Counted from the stretch's first letter, positions 1 through 8,160 are shown. The stretch is DNA of 34,831 nt from CS1-C013 sp964353745 (GCA_964353745.1 CAYGWD010000010.1:1-34831); one strand, 5' to 3'. The notes: generated by a model not told the origin, from the letters alone. Translations and numbers: made by a program.

Positions 1-60
1 ATAGTGTTTTCTTTATAGTAAACAATGTTTGTTTTTAAGTCAGAACTTATAAATAAATTT

Positions 61-1221
61 ATGAGTTATAGAAAATTCTTGAATAACTTCTATATTTATA
101 GATTTTTCAAAGATTTTGCTTTCATCTACGCAGTTTATGTGATATTGTTTAGACTGAGAGGCTTGTCTATTTTTGAAATTTCTATTTTGTTGGCGGTTTG
201 GGCTGCCTTTGTAGTTATTTTCGAAATACCAACTGGAGCATTAGCAGACAGATGGAATAGAAAATACATGCTAGTTTTAGGTATGCTTTCAAAGGCTGTA
301 GGTTTTTTAATCTGGATTTTTGCAAACAGTTTTTCACTTTTTCTTTTAGGATTTCTGTTTTGGAGTATACAATCAACTTTCTGCTCAGGCACTCAAGAAG
401 CCCTTCTCTATGATACGCTAAAATCATACAGAAAGCAAAAGGAGTATAAGAAGATCATAGGGAATGGCAACTTCTATGGAAGTATCGCTATAGGTTCTTC
501 CATGATAATAGGTGGATTTTTAGCTTCCATAAGTTTCAACATAGTTCTAATACTTTCATCGTTAGCAATGATTGTTTCAATGTTAGCCGCTTCTGCATTC
601 AAGGAAATAAGATTTAAAAGAACTTCTACTCAAGAGACGAAATATATTCAATTAATCAGGAGTGCAATAAAACGATCAATGAGAAACAGATTTTTGCTAA
701 GATTGATGCTGTATTCGTTAATAGTTTTTGCTCTGGTTGGGACTCTTGACGAGTACGATCAGCTATTTATTGGTTTGGTTGGTGTTCCTTTGGCTTTCTT
801 CGGTATTTGGGGTGCAATAAGATATGGTTCCGAGGCTTTAGGAGGCAAAATTGCATACAAAATTGAAGAGTATTTCAAATCTAAATATGTAATTTATATC
901 TTATCTCTGTTGTCTGGCATATGCCTTCTTATCTCCATATCCTTTCCTTCTATTTTTGTCCTGCCCATTTACGTTCTCATTTATTTTCTTATATCAATAA
1001 GCGATGTTTTTGTTGAAGGTGAATTGCAAAAACAGATAAAAACTCATGAAAGGGCGACGATAATTTCAATCAATCATTTTATGGAGAACATTTCTTCGAT
1101 AGCTTTCTTATCCGGTTTTGGTATTTTATCAGCAATAGGTGGTTTGTATTTGGGTTTCTTATTTTTCGCTTTGTTGTTTATAGTTTATTCTATTATTTCT
1201 ATAATAGGTCTGAAAAAATAA
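61..1221 (+). CDS. MFS family permease
   Basis: Polytopic membrane protein of about 386 residues with roughly a dozen hydrophobic segments, probably a secondary transporter. The MFS motif A, GALADRWNRK, lies in the loop after the second membrane segment, and a basic cytoplasmic stretch (KEIRFKR..) separates the two halves, as in this superfamily. The substrate cannot be read from the sequence. An in-frame ATG at 25 would add 12 residues, but the AT-rich TATA-like stretch at 12-20 would put transcription start near 40, so I prefer the ATG at 61. The stop codon abuts the convergent top6A stop with no spacer. Family assignment is secure; substrate is unknown. Confidence 0.85.
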   Translation: MSYRKFLNNFYIYRFFKDFAFIYAVYVILFRLRGLSIFEISILLAVWAAFVVIFEIPTGALADRWNRKYMLVLGMLSKAVGFLIWIFANSFSLFLLGFLFWSIQSTFCSGTQEALLYDTLKSYRKQKEYKKIIGNGNFYGSIAIGSSMIIGGFLASISFNIVLILSSLAMIVSMLAASAFKEIRFKRTSTQETKYIQLIRSAIKRSMRNRFLLRLMLYSLIVFALVGTLDEYDQLFIGLVGVPLAFFGIWGAIRYGSEALGGKIAYKIEEYFKSKYVIYILSLLSGICLLISISFPSIFVLPIYVLIYFLISISDVFVEGELQKQIKTHERATIISINHFMENISSIAFLSGFGILSAIGGLYLGFLFFALLFIVYSIISIIGLKK

Positions 1222-2307
1222 TTACTCAAACCATTGCTTTCTTTTAAGCTTTTCCGGTATGTAAGTGTCAGAGATAAATGATATTCCCTTGGACGATAAG
1301 GCTGCTAGCTCAACCTTGCCTTTCAGATCCTTCATCTTTTTGAAGAAGTCTTGCCAATTTTTCTTGTCCTTGAACCAGTCATACTTTGTCAAGTCGTTCA
1401 ATCTCTTCAGGTCGACTTCCTTAAAGTTTATCAGATGCTTTTTCAATTCAAACTCTTCGATATCGTATGGAGTCAGACCTAAGAGTCTTGCATCAGGTAT
1501 TGCTAAGCTCTCGCTTATGTGCGCTAAGGAAATACTTCCAAACCTTAACACAGAATAAATATAAACTCCCCAAGGATCCAAGTCGACCAAGACGTATACC
1601 GGAAGCTTGTGCTCGGTGTGCAATCGTTGCAATAATCTTCTCACGCCTCTTGTTGCTTGCCCTTGCGATGACATTATTATGCAATTTAATTTCTCCCAAA
1701 CCCTATCTTCGTGCAGTCTTTCCCATTCAGCCGCCTTTTCCATGTATATAACGAATTTGGCGTCCACTTTTTTGAACTCAACCTCCTCTACGTTAGAAGG
1801 TATTGACCAACCTCCAGAACCTAGTTTGGACCAGTCAATAGTGTCCCCCTTGTCCTTAATAACAACCTTGCCAGCAACAGAACCCATTTTGTTAGCGTTT
1901 ATATGCAATTGTTCCCTGGAGCAATTGGTTATCAATTCCAAGTCTTCTATAGCCTTGTTGGATTCGTCCTGTTCTTCTACCACATTTATGTTTGTGTTAG
2001 GTATAGTTCTTTTGATTCTATAAAAGACTTCTCTTAAGCTCAAGTGCTTGTCAACATCCAGCAATTCTTTTGCTGTCGCGGCTGTTTCTACTGTCTGTAC
2101 AAACTTCCTGACATGGGCAACATTAAAGAAATATCTCTTTGAAACGCTTGTTCCTAGCGTTATTAGTTTTGATTTCTGATCAAAAAAGACATTAGAGAGG
2201 TTTCTTATGGGAACATTCATAGAAGGATTCCTAGAGTTATTTATATCATCAACCAGTTTTTTACCCAAATCTTTAATGCTTTTCTTCGCTTCCAATTTCT
2301 TTCTCAT
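1222..2307 (-). CDS. top6A: DNA topoisomerase VI subunit A
   Basis: Catalytic subunit of the type IIB topoisomerase that makes and reseals double-strand breaks with subunit B. It is the archaeal relative of Spo11. The winged-helix 5Y-CAP domain carries the motif LREVFYRIKR, whose Tyr96 is the expected nucleophile that forms the 5'-phosphotyrosyl link. The Toprim domain follows, with the conserved Glu in VIYMEK and the metal-binding acidic pair in VDLDPWG. Length (361 residues) is normal for the family. It follows top6B and overlaps it by 35 bases, so the two are probably translationally coupled. Confidence 0.97.
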   Translation of the reverse strand: MRKKLEAKKSIKDLGKKLVDDINNSRNPSMNVPIRNLSNVFFDQKSKLITLGTSVSKRYFFNVAHVRKFVQTVETAATAKELLDVDKHLSLREVFYRIKRTIPNTNINVVEEQDESNKAIEDLELITNCSREQLHINANKMGSVAGKVVIKDKGDTIDWSKLGSGGWSIPSNVEEVEFKKVDAKFVIYMEKAAEWERLHEDRVWEKLNCIIMSSQGQATRGVRRLLQRLHTEHKLPVYVLVDLDPWGVYIYSVLRFGSISLAHISESLAIPDARLLGLTPYDIEEFELKKHLINFKEVDLKRLNDLTKYDWFKDKKNWQDFFKKMKDLKGKVELAALSSKGISFISDTYIPEKLKRKQWFE

Positions 2308-3889
2308 TTACAACTTCACCCTCTTCGTTTTCTTCTATATCAACTTCTTTCAAACCTTTTTTAAGCATTTTTTCTAGGCCATGTATGATTTTTTCTCTAG
2401 GAACATCAGAAATCTTTGATATGGCTGTTGCTGCTTCCGGTATGTAGTTCTCAAACAGACTTTTTCTCGCCTGTATTTCATGAGTTTTCCTCTTTCCTGC
2501 TATGTATTTCTTAAGCTCTCTGCCTGCATCCTGCAAAGCTAGCTTGATTTCTTTAATTATGTCCGGATAAGAAGCTATTGCCTGCTTGCCCTCTGAAGTG
2601 AACGGAACCCAAACAGATGCAAAATGAACCAGTATTACCATAGGCCCTGTTGGTAAAGAGTTGCCAGGTTGTTGCAAGCCATATCTTTTCCAATCAACTT
2701 CTTTAACAGCTTCTGTAATTGCGCAATCACTTTGGTGATACATTAGCGGAACATTGTTGGCGAATCTTAAAAGCTCAGCCTCTTGATTGGGATTTAGATT
2801 TCCGCCATAAGCAACAGCTACTTGTACTGCGAACGGTCTTCCCCTATAGACAGTAGGCGGTCTGGAAATTGCCAAGAACTGTTCTGCCTGTATTTCCTTT
2901 TTCAAACCTTTGACCAGCGCATCCTCTTCTAATATGGATAGGCAATTGGTTGGCGGGGAAACTAATTTGACTTCTTGCATAGCCTTGTGCAACTTCGTTA
3001 CCTCTTCATGGCTTAATTCAACTGGTTTCCTGTGAGGATTGACATTAGCCAACTTGCAAACCTGTAAGGCGGACGTTTTCCCTACTCTGGAGAAATCTGT
3101 TTTCAAAAATCCAACAACGTTCTTTGCTTTGGTTTGCCTTGCCATTCTTATTAGAATTCCCAGTTCAACTCCGTATGGATGCGGTTTTATTTCCTTTGGT
3201 TGTTTAGGCAATATGTGAACCACTCGTGAATATGTAACTTTGCCGCCTGGCCCATTAAAAGATATTTTAGCATAAGGGTTCATTATCGCTGTTTGTTTAA
3301 GATATTCCAGGACAGACTGTCCTTTCTCTATGTATCTTCCCTCAATTTCCATTTCTATTATAATTCCATGCCATTTTTCAGGATTTTTCTCTTTTTTTGT
3401 TGAAACTATGTGAGGTTCGTTCTTTGTAACATCAATCATAAGCTCTATCGTGCAAACAGAATTGTTTCCTATGCTCGAGGTGATTTTGGTTGGCTTTCCG
3501 CTTGTCAGTTGGGCATACATTATTGCCCCGTGGACTCCCAAACCTTGGACTCCTCTAGATTGCTTTAGTCTGTGGAATTTAGAACCATATAACAGTTTAC
3601 CAAAGGCAAGAGGCAGCTTTTCCTCCACTATTCCAGGACCATTATCCTCGGCCTTTATTATAAACCTGCTTTCTGACACCTGTTTAACTGAAACACTGAT
3701 ATTTGGCAGAATTCCTGCCTCTTCGCAAGCATCTAACGAATTGTCAACCAATTCCTTTATCACAGTCAGCATTGCTTTGGTGCTGTTTTCATAGCCAAGC
3801 AGGTGCCTGTTCTTCTCGAAAAATTCTGCTACAGATATTTCCTTAAGGTTCTTTGAGAGCTCTTCAGCAGCTAATTTACCGTCTGACAT
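2273..3889 (-). CDS. top6B: DNA topoisomerase VI subunit B
   Basis: ATPase subunit of topoisomerase VI; ATP binding dimerises it and drives strand passage through the break made by Top6A. The GHKL fold is clear: N box KELVDNSLDA (Glu46, Asn50), G1 box DNGPGI (82-87) and G2 box GVQGLGVHGA (113-122). The transducer domain contains the switch lysine in TSEGKQAIA. The acidic tail (EENEEGEVVNEKE) is overlapped by the start of top6A. Length (538 residues) is normal. A TATA-like stretch on this strand (about 3926-3937) would give a short leader. This is the first gene of a two-gene operon. Confidence 0.97.
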   Translation of the reverse strand: MSDGKLAAEELSKNLKEISVAEFFEKNRHLLGYENSTKAMLTVIKELVDNSLDACEEAGILPNISVSVKQVSESRFIIKAEDNGPGIVEEKLPLAFGKLLYGSKFHRLKQSRGVQGLGVHGAIMYAQLTSGKPTKITSSIGNNSVCTIELMIDVTKNEPHIVSTKKEKNPEKWHGIIIEMEIEGRYIEKGQSVLEYLKQTAIMNPYAKISFNGPGGKVTYSRVVHILPKQPKEIKPHPYGVELGILIRMARQTKAKNVVGFLKTDFSRVGKTSALQVCKLANVNPHRKPVELSHEEVTKLHKAMQEVKLVSPPTNCLSILEEDALVKGLKKEIQAEQFLAISRPPTVYRGRPFAVQVAVAYGGNLNPNQEAELLRFANNVPLMYHQSDCAITEAVKEVDWKRYGLQQPGNSLPTGPMVILVHFASVWVPFTSEGKQAIASYPDIIKEIKLALQDAGRELKKYIAGKRKTHEIQARKSLFENYIPEAATAISKISDVPREKIIHGLEKMLKKGLKEVDIEENEEGEVVNEKEIGSEEKH

Positions 3890-3970
3890 AAAAATCTTTT
3901 AACAAGGTGATTATTTACACTTGGTTGTTTTTATAGTTTATTACTATCTTTTAATAGAAATTGACTTCGG

Positions 3971-3984
3971 AACTTATATAAGTT
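3971..3984. promoter_or_regulatory. 14-bp perfect palindrome ahead of topoisomerase VI
   Basis: AACTTATATAAGTT is its own reverse complement. It lies in the AT-rich gap between top6B (minus) and the small ORF at 4063 (plus). It could be an operator or a symmetric TATA element. No regulator can be named. Confidence 0.35.
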
Positions 3985-4031
3985 AAGTTATGCTAAGAGT
4001 AAGTCTGGTTCTGCAATTTCCTCAAGAGAAG

Positions 4032-4041
4032 ATTTTTATAT
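4032..4041 (+). promoter_or_regulatory. TATA box for the small ORF at 4063
   Basis: ATTTTTATAT sits 22-31 bases ahead of the ATG at 4063, the spacing expected for a leaderless archaeal transcript. A second TTTATAT follows at 4043-4049. Confidence 0.45.
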
Positions 4042-4062
4042 CTTTATATCAATATTATTGTA

Positions 4063-4224
4063 ATGGACGCTAAACTTAGAGCAAGGCTAGATAGAGCTGA
4101 AGAAATTGCAAGAAGCACTCCGCCTCCAACTTATAAGCTTAAAAGAAGAACCTACTATGTTGCAACTTCTAAAAGAGTATTCGATCTCTCTAAAATCTAT
4201 CCAGTAAACGATTGCACAGGTTAA
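4063..4224 (+). CDS. small basic hypothetical protein (53 aa)
   Basis: Short reading frame from ATG 4063 to TAA 4222-4224, beginning MDAKLRARLDRAEEIARS. It has an acidic/basic helical N-terminal third, then PPPTYKLKRRTYYVATSKR and a short tail ending in NDCTG. A TATA box at leaderless spacing lies upstream and a small hairpin lies at the stop codon, so it is framed like a real gene. The Arg/Lys-rich centre would suit nucleic-acid or ribosome binding, but that is inference. I do not recognise a family. Confidence 0.5.
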   Translation: MDAKLRARLDRAEEIARSTPPPTYKLKRRTYYVATSKRVFDLSKIYPVNDCTG

Positions 4225-4241
4225 TCGTTTAAGATACGATT
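4223..4241 (+). terminator. small hairpin at end of the 53-aa ORF
   Basis: AATCGT (4223-4228) pairs perfectly with ACGATT (4236-4241) around a 7-nt loop and begins inside the stop codon. There is no strong T tract, so a terminator role is tentative. Confidence 0.3.
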
Positions 4242-4248
4242 CCAAAGA

Positions 4249-4257
4249 CTTTTAAAT
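4249..4257 (+). promoter_or_regulatory. TATA box for the lipoprotein gene
   Basis: CTTTTAAAT lies 21-29 bases ahead of the ATG at 4278, consistent with a leaderless transcript covering the lipoprotein, Nudix and KH genes. Confidence 0.5.
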
Positions 4258-4277
4258 CTCACTTTCATAATCTTAGC

Positions 4278-5069
4278 ATGAGAAAAATACTGTTATTGTC
4301 TATGTTATTGGTAGTTATTGTTGCAGGTTGTACGCAAGCACCAACTGGTAAATTTTTAGTAAATCAAATCGCGTCCAAGGAATGCTTAACAAATTGGACA
4401 TGTAGTGATTGGTCTAACTGCATAAGAATAGGACCAGACTCCGCAATCCAAAATAGAACTTGCGCTGACAACAACAAATGTAATAATGACACAGATAAAC
4501 CCACAGAATCAAGAATTTGCGGCATACCTAAAACCGCTTCAAAAGAACCTATTCAGATGGCTCTAGAAATTGCTGATTTACCGAATGATAGAAACTGGAC
4601 TGCTATGGAAAACAATATAAGGTCTGTAGACGAGGTCTCGCAGATAGAGAGAGATTTAGGATTTAAAAAAGGTTATTACATACATTACTTCTCGCAGTAC
4701 AAAGAAAACGGAAGCATAGAATTTGCCCACATTTATCATTTTATCAGCATCTATCCAATTGTTGACAGCGCTATCAACATGTCTTATAGTTTTGATTCAG
4801 CTGGAGAAAATTACAAGGTTGGAAAATTTTATGAAAACAGCAATAACAAGATATTGTCTTTATCCGAGCTCGCTGATCCTTTGATTGGAGATTTTAGCAT
4901 AGGATATAATACGACTGTTGCTTCAGACGTCACAGGCTTTAAGGAAAATATTTATACAATTGCTTTCACCAAGTGGGATGTCGCCGAGGTTATTAAAATA
5001 GAGGGAACTAAAATTAATTACGATTTCCTAAAGGATCTAGCTAAAAAAGCCGAGGTAAAAGTTGCATGA
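4278..5069 (+). CDS. secreted lipoprotein with a WxC/RTC module
   Basis: Starts with a signal peptide (MRKILLLSMLLVVIVAGC) whose VAGC is a lipobox, so Cys18 is probably lipidated and the protein anchored on the outer face. A Cys/Trp-rich module follows (about 36-80: C..NWTCSDWSNC....RTCADNNKC), of the type often repeated in surface proteins of Woesearchaeota and Pacearchaeota and vaguely like thrombospondin type 1. The remaining 180 residues resemble no domain I know and include several NxS/T sites. The last four bases overlap the start of the Nudix gene (ATGA), so the two are probably co-translated. Function unknown. Confidence 0.8.
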   Translation: MRKILLLSMLLVVIVAGCTQAPTGKFLVNQIASKECLTNWTCSDWSNCIRIGPDSAIQNRTCADNNKCNNDTDKPTESRICGIPKTASKEPIQMALEIADLPNDRNWTAMENNIRSVDEVSQIERDLGFKKGYYIHYFSQYKENGSIEFAHIYHFISIYPIVDSAINMSYSFDSAGENYKVGKFYENSNNKILSLSELADPLIGDFSIGYNTTVASDVTGFKENIYTIAFTKWDVAEVIKIEGTKINYDFLKDLAKKAEVKVA

Positions 5070-5494
5070 ATAAAAAATATCCTGAGCCAATAGCAGGAAC
5101 CCTTATTCATAATGACAGAGGAGAAATCTTATTAATTTTCTCTCCCAAATGGTCTGTTGATTATGCTATTCCTGGAGGTCACGTAGAGTTGGGAGAAACT
5201 ATAGAGAACGCTGCTAAGAGAGAGACAAAGGAAGAAGTGGGTTTGAATGTAGAATTTGAAAAAGTTTTATTCGTTCAGGAAGCAATATTTCCTAAAGAAT
5301 ACCACAAGAAAAAACATTTTATTTTCTTGGAGTGTCTGTGCAAAGCAAAAAACTCTAACATAAAATTGGATAACATTGAAGCAAAAAAATTTATATGGGT
5401 CAAACCTGAAAAAGCTATGAGATTAAACATAGATATTTATACAAGAAGATTAATCAAAAAATATTTAGAATATAAAAATGATAAACAATCTTAA
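5066..5494 (+). CDS. Nudix hydrolase
   Basis: Cleaves a nucleoside diphosphate linked to another group; the substrate is not predictable. The 23-residue Nudix box fits the consensus exactly: Gly38, Glu44, then Arg52-Glu53..Glu56-Glu57-x-Gly59 (RETKEEVG), the Glu residues binding the catalytic metal. Length (142 residues) is typical of a single-domain member. It overlaps the lipoprotein stop by ATGA, and the KH gene begins one base after its stop, which suggests one transcript of three genes. Confidence 0.93.
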   Translation: MNKKYPEPIAGTLIHNDRGEILLIFSPKWSVDYAIPGGHVELGETIENAAKRETKEEVGLNVEFEKVLFVQEAIFPKEYHKKKHFIFLECLCKAKNSNIKLDNIEAKKFIWVKPEKAMRLNIDIYTRRLIKKYLEYKNDKQS

Positions 5495-5495
5495 G

Positions 5496-5987
5496 ATGAG
5501 TTCAATGATAGAAGCTGTTCTTGTTCCCAAGGATAGGATAAACGTTATAAAAGACGAGGAGATAGTAAAGAAACTAGAGAGATCTATAAAGGTTAAACTA
5601 TCCTTCGAAGAGAATTCTGTTATAATAGAAGGCGAAGGACTAGATTTGTTCCAAGCTAAAAATATTGTCAAAGCAATAGGAAGAGGTTTTTCCCCTGAAA
5701 AAGCCTTTAGACTACTTGATGAAGAAGAGAATCTAGAAGTTATAGAGTTAACAGAGTTCAATGACAAAAAATTAAAGATAGTAAAAGCTAGACTGATAGG
5801 AACCAATGGAAAGACCTGGAAAATGATAGAAAATTTCAGTGGTTGCTCTGTTTCTGTTTATGGTAAGACTATAAGCTTGATAGGGAAATACGAACAAATG
5901 GATATTGCCAGAGAAGCAGTAAAAATGATATTGAGAGGTTCTAAGCACTCAAAGGTATACGGCTTTCTGCACCAAGCAATGCTATGA
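5496..5987 (+). CDS. Dim2/Pno1-like KH-domain RNA-binding protein
   Basis: Archaeal relative of the small-subunit assembly factor Dim2/Pno1/Krr1, which binds near the 3' end of 16S rRNA. The N-terminal EAVLVPKDRI matches the start of KH1. The second KH keeps its GxxG loop (LIGTNGKTWKMIE), and the C-terminal GSKHSKVYGFL matches the family signature. KH1 is odd: where other members have an IGxxG loop, this one reads INVIKDEE, so the loop is lost. ATG 5478 would overlap the Nudix gene; I chose 5496, one base after the Nudix stop, and 5505 is also possible. The end overlaps the convergent gene by six bases. Confidence 0.85.
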   Translation: MSSMIEAVLVPKDRINVIKDEEIVKKLERSIKVKLSFEENSVIIEGEGLDLFQAKNIVKAIGRGFSPEKAFRLLDEEENLEVIELTEFNDKKLKIVKARLIGTNGKTWKMIENFSGCSVSVYGKTISLIGKYEQMDIAREAVKMILRGSKHSKVYGFLHQAML

Positions 5988-6281
5988 TTTCTCCATTTTA
6001 CCATCGGTTGTAATCAATTCTTCAGTAGCTTTCATCAAAGTCTTTTTCTTATAGTTCTCGATGCTTGTGTGCCAATAGACATGGCCCTGGCCAATACCCT
6101 TCTTCATTATCTTTCCTTGGTTGCAAAGCCAGTCCAATTTCTTCTTTAGGGTTTCTAGGGTGTTCGGCTTTACAGGTATCTTTTCCAATCTCAACAACTC
6201 GCTAGGAGTGCACGGAGAATTGGCAAGAACTAAAACTTCCAATCTTTCTTCGTCAGGATACTCGTAAACTAGCTTGGGCAT
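5982..6281 (-). CDS. winged-helix-like hypothetical protein (99 aa)
   Basis: Small soluble protein. Residues about 10-60 (LEVLVLANSPCTPSELLRLEK then TLETLKKKLDWLCNQGKI) read like the helices of a winged helix: a cleaved-off start helix, a TPSELLR turn helix and a longer recognition helix, followed by a wing around GIGQGHVYW. It could be a DNA-binding regulator or a chromatin-type protein; no close family is recognised. A Shine-Dalgarno-like AGGTG lies about seven bases ahead of the ATG. It runs convergent to the KH gene and overlaps it by six bases. Confidence 0.65.
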   Translation of the reverse strand: MPKLVYEYPDEERLEVLVLANSPCTPSELLRLEKIPVKPNTLETLKKKLDWLCNQGKIMKKGIGQGHVYWHTSIENYKKKTLMKATEELITTDGKMEKS

Positions 6282-6368
6282 TTTTCTACACCTAAGGTTA
6301 CTTATGTTTATTATAATTTAATTACTATAAAAACGTAACTTAACTTATTTTAAGAAATAGTCTGATAT

Positions 6369-6382
6369 CAAAAAATAAAAAT
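6369..6382 (-). terminator. poly-T terminator for nmd3-aif1A
   Basis: On the minus strand this reads as two runs of T broken by one A, about 55 bases past the aif1A stop, which fits the T-tract terminators of archaea. The rest of the 6282-6436 gap shows only AT-rich sequence. Confidence 0.4.
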
Positions 6383-6436
6383 TTTTTTGGACAACTTTCT
6401 ATCCTTTAGTGTACATTAAACGAGAACATAACATTT

Positions 6437-6748
6437 TTAGAGTTCTGTGCCAATGTTTTTGAGGAAACCTTTTCTTTTGAGCCAGAACACCTGAGCTTTG
6501 CTATACAAGAAGACAACGTCTGCTCTTTCCTCTTTCTGCACTTCCCATGGCTTTACTAAGATAATATAACCAGGCTTTATCCATATCTTTTTCTTTATTT
6601 TTCCAGGTATCCTGCATATTCTGGTTAACCCATCCTCGCACTTTGCCTCCAATCTTCCTCCACCTAGCATAGAGGTAACAATGCATATTGTTTCGTCTTT
6701 ATTAGGTAATTTTACTCTTATGAATTCTTCTTCTGTATTATTTTCCAT
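6437..6748 (-). CDS. translation initiation factor aIF1A
   Basis: Archaeal homologue of eIF1A, which binds the A site of the small ribosomal subunit during initiation. The OB/S1-type core is evident: FIRVKLPNKDETICIVTSMLGGGRL, then CEDGLTRICRIPGKIKKKIWIKPGYIILV and DVVFLYSKAQVFWLKRKG. The match to the family runs end to end, with a short acidic N terminus. Length (103 residues) is normal for archaea. It follows nmd3 after nine bases and is probably on the same transcript. Confidence 0.96.
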   Translation of the reverse strand: MENNTEEEFIRVKLPNKDETICIVTSMLGGGRLEAKCEDGLTRICRIPGKIKKKIWIKPGYIILVKPWEVQKEERADVVFLYSKAQVFWLKRKGFLKNIGTEL

Positions 6749-6757
6749 TTAACCACT

Positions 6758-7393
6758 TTATATCCTTAATAATATGGTGTCCCTATAAATATCTTTACCT
6801 TCTTTTCTTGTAAACAACTTAAAACTCTTTTTTATTTCAACTTTATATTTCTTTCTGAAGAATTCTGCGATTTTCCTAGCCAAGGATTTGCTGCTTACGT
6901 AAAAGTCATAGCCGCCCTTGACTTCCTCTAGCCTGTAGAAGCCTCCCCTCTCTAAGACGACATCGTCTACCGAGTCCATGTCGTCATTCGTTAAACTTCC
7001 CCTTATCTGTATTATGGATTCGTAATATTTCCCTGATTTCTTAAAGCAGTCAGGGCAAAGTCTCTTCCTTGCCTTTATCTTCACTTCGTGCACTTCTTCC
7101 TTAGCATCCCTAGATCCTTCTAAGAAACCCTTGGCATGAACCTTCACATTGTCATTCTTTTCGAACTTTATCTTGACATTTTTGCCAAGAATTTTTATTT
7201 TATCCTTCAGAATTTCCTCGATTTCGGTCTCTTTCCACTTGTTTTTTTCATTTATCTTATTACACCTGCTGCATATTGTAACAGCTATTTCTTCAGGTAT
7301 TTCAATCAGTTTGAACTTATTTTTGTAGCATTCCTCACAGTATCCGTTTATCAAATTTTCACTTTTCTTGCCGCACAAAAAGCAGAATTTCAT
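6758..7393 (-). CDS. nmd3: NMD3 family protein (short form)
   Basis: Archaeal relative of NMD3, the eukaryotic 60S export adaptor; the archaeal role is probably in large-subunit maturation or binding. Zinc-binding pairs are visible at CFLC (4-7), CEEC (19-22), CSRC (41-44) and CPDC (113-116), enough for two zinc ribbons. The C-terminal half ends in a segment typical of the family (GGYDFYVSSKSLARKIAEFFRKK), followed by a basic beta stretch. At 211 residues it is a compact version and lacks the long C-terminal extension of eukaryotic NMD3. It heads a two-gene unit with aif1A. Confidence 0.88.
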   Translation of the reverse strand: MKFCFLCGKKSENLINGYCEECYKNKFKLIEIPEEIAVTICSRCNKINEKNKWKETEIEEILKDKIKILGKNVKIKFEKNDNVKVHAKGFLEGSRDAKEEVHEVKIKARKRLCPDCFKKSGKYYESIIQIRGSLTNDDMDSVDDVVLERGGFYRLEEVKGGYDFYVSSKSLARKIAEFFRKKYKVEIKKSFKLFTRKEGKDIYRDTILLRI

Positions 7394-7416
7394 ATCAATT
7401 AGATTTTGAACGTTAG

Positions 7417-7428
7417 AATATATAAATT
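7417..7428 (-). promoter_or_regulatory. TATA box for nmd3-aif1A
   Basis: On the minus strand AATTTATATATT lies 24-35 bases ahead of the nmd3 ATG (7393), consistent with a leaderless or nearly leaderless transcript. Confidence 0.55.
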
Positions 7429-7499
7429 CTGATTTCTAAACTTTAAGAAGTGAGAAGGATGGAACCTAACGTGGAAACACATTTTTATTGAGTGATTGT

Positions 7500-8147
7500 A
7501 TGAATGAAGTTATTGAAGTAGAATTAAAGTTTCAAATTTTAGATGAGATACAAGTTAGGGAATTTGTTAAAAATCTTAAATTTATTAGTAGAAGAAAAAT
7601 TGTTGATAAATATCTGGATACAAAGAATGCAGATTTGTATAAGAAAGGTTTGTTCATACGGATAAGAGATGACAATAATATGGATTTCAAGCATAATCTA
7701 GAAGATACAGAATGCAAGCATGAGCACTGCGAAGAGCATTCATTTTCATTGCCATTAACCATTGATTCTTTAGTCTCGATAAATAAAATCTGCAGAGTTC
7801 TAAGTTTAAACAATATTATGAACCCCAACATAGAGGAGTTCATGGCAAGGAATAATCTCATTGTTTCAATAACTAATGATAAGACTCGTGAGGTATACAG
7901 AGATGAAAAGTTTGAGTTCTGCCTTGATGACGTTAAAGGCTTGGGAAAGTTCATTGAAATAGAAATGCACGCAGCAAAGGAGGACGACCTGGAAAAAATA
8001 AAGGATGCAATGAGAGAAAGAATTAGAGGATTAAAAATCAAGCTAATAACTACTGGTTATAACGAATTATATTGGAAGAAAAATAACTCTGATATTTACA
8101 GGCAAGGAAAATATCATTTGGAAGAAGACAAAACAAATCAACCTTAA
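7500..8147 (+). CDS. CYTH domain protein
   Basis: Member of the CYTH superfamily (class IV adenylate cyclase, thiamine triphosphatase, tripolyphosphatase), which bind triphosphates in a beta barrel with divalent metal. The signature ExExK is at the N terminus (EVIEVELKF); later barrel strands include KGLFIRIRDD, TREVYRDEKFEFCLDDV and LGKFIEIEMHA. The central His/Cys-rich stretch (CKHEHCEEH) is unusual and could bind metal. I start at ATG 7500; a TTG at 7488 is in frame but adds only MSDC. Substrate cannot be assigned. It is transcribed divergently from nmd3. Confidence 0.88.
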   Translation: MNEVIEVELKFQILDEIQVREFVKNLKFISRRKIVDKYLDTKNADLYKKGLFIRIRDDNNMDFKHNLEDTECKHEHCEEHSFSLPLTIDSLVSINKICRVLSLNNIMNPNIEEFMARNNLIVSITNDKTREVYRDEKFEFCLDDVKGLGKFIEIEMHAAKEDDLEKIKDAMRERIRGLKIKLITTGYNELYWKKNNSDIYRQGKYHLEEDKTNQP

Positions 8148-8160
8148 ATCTTTTCCGCTC

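Noticed and set aside
1222..2023. Plus-strand frames inside top6A
   Set aside because: Shadow frames of the strongly supported topoisomerase gene.
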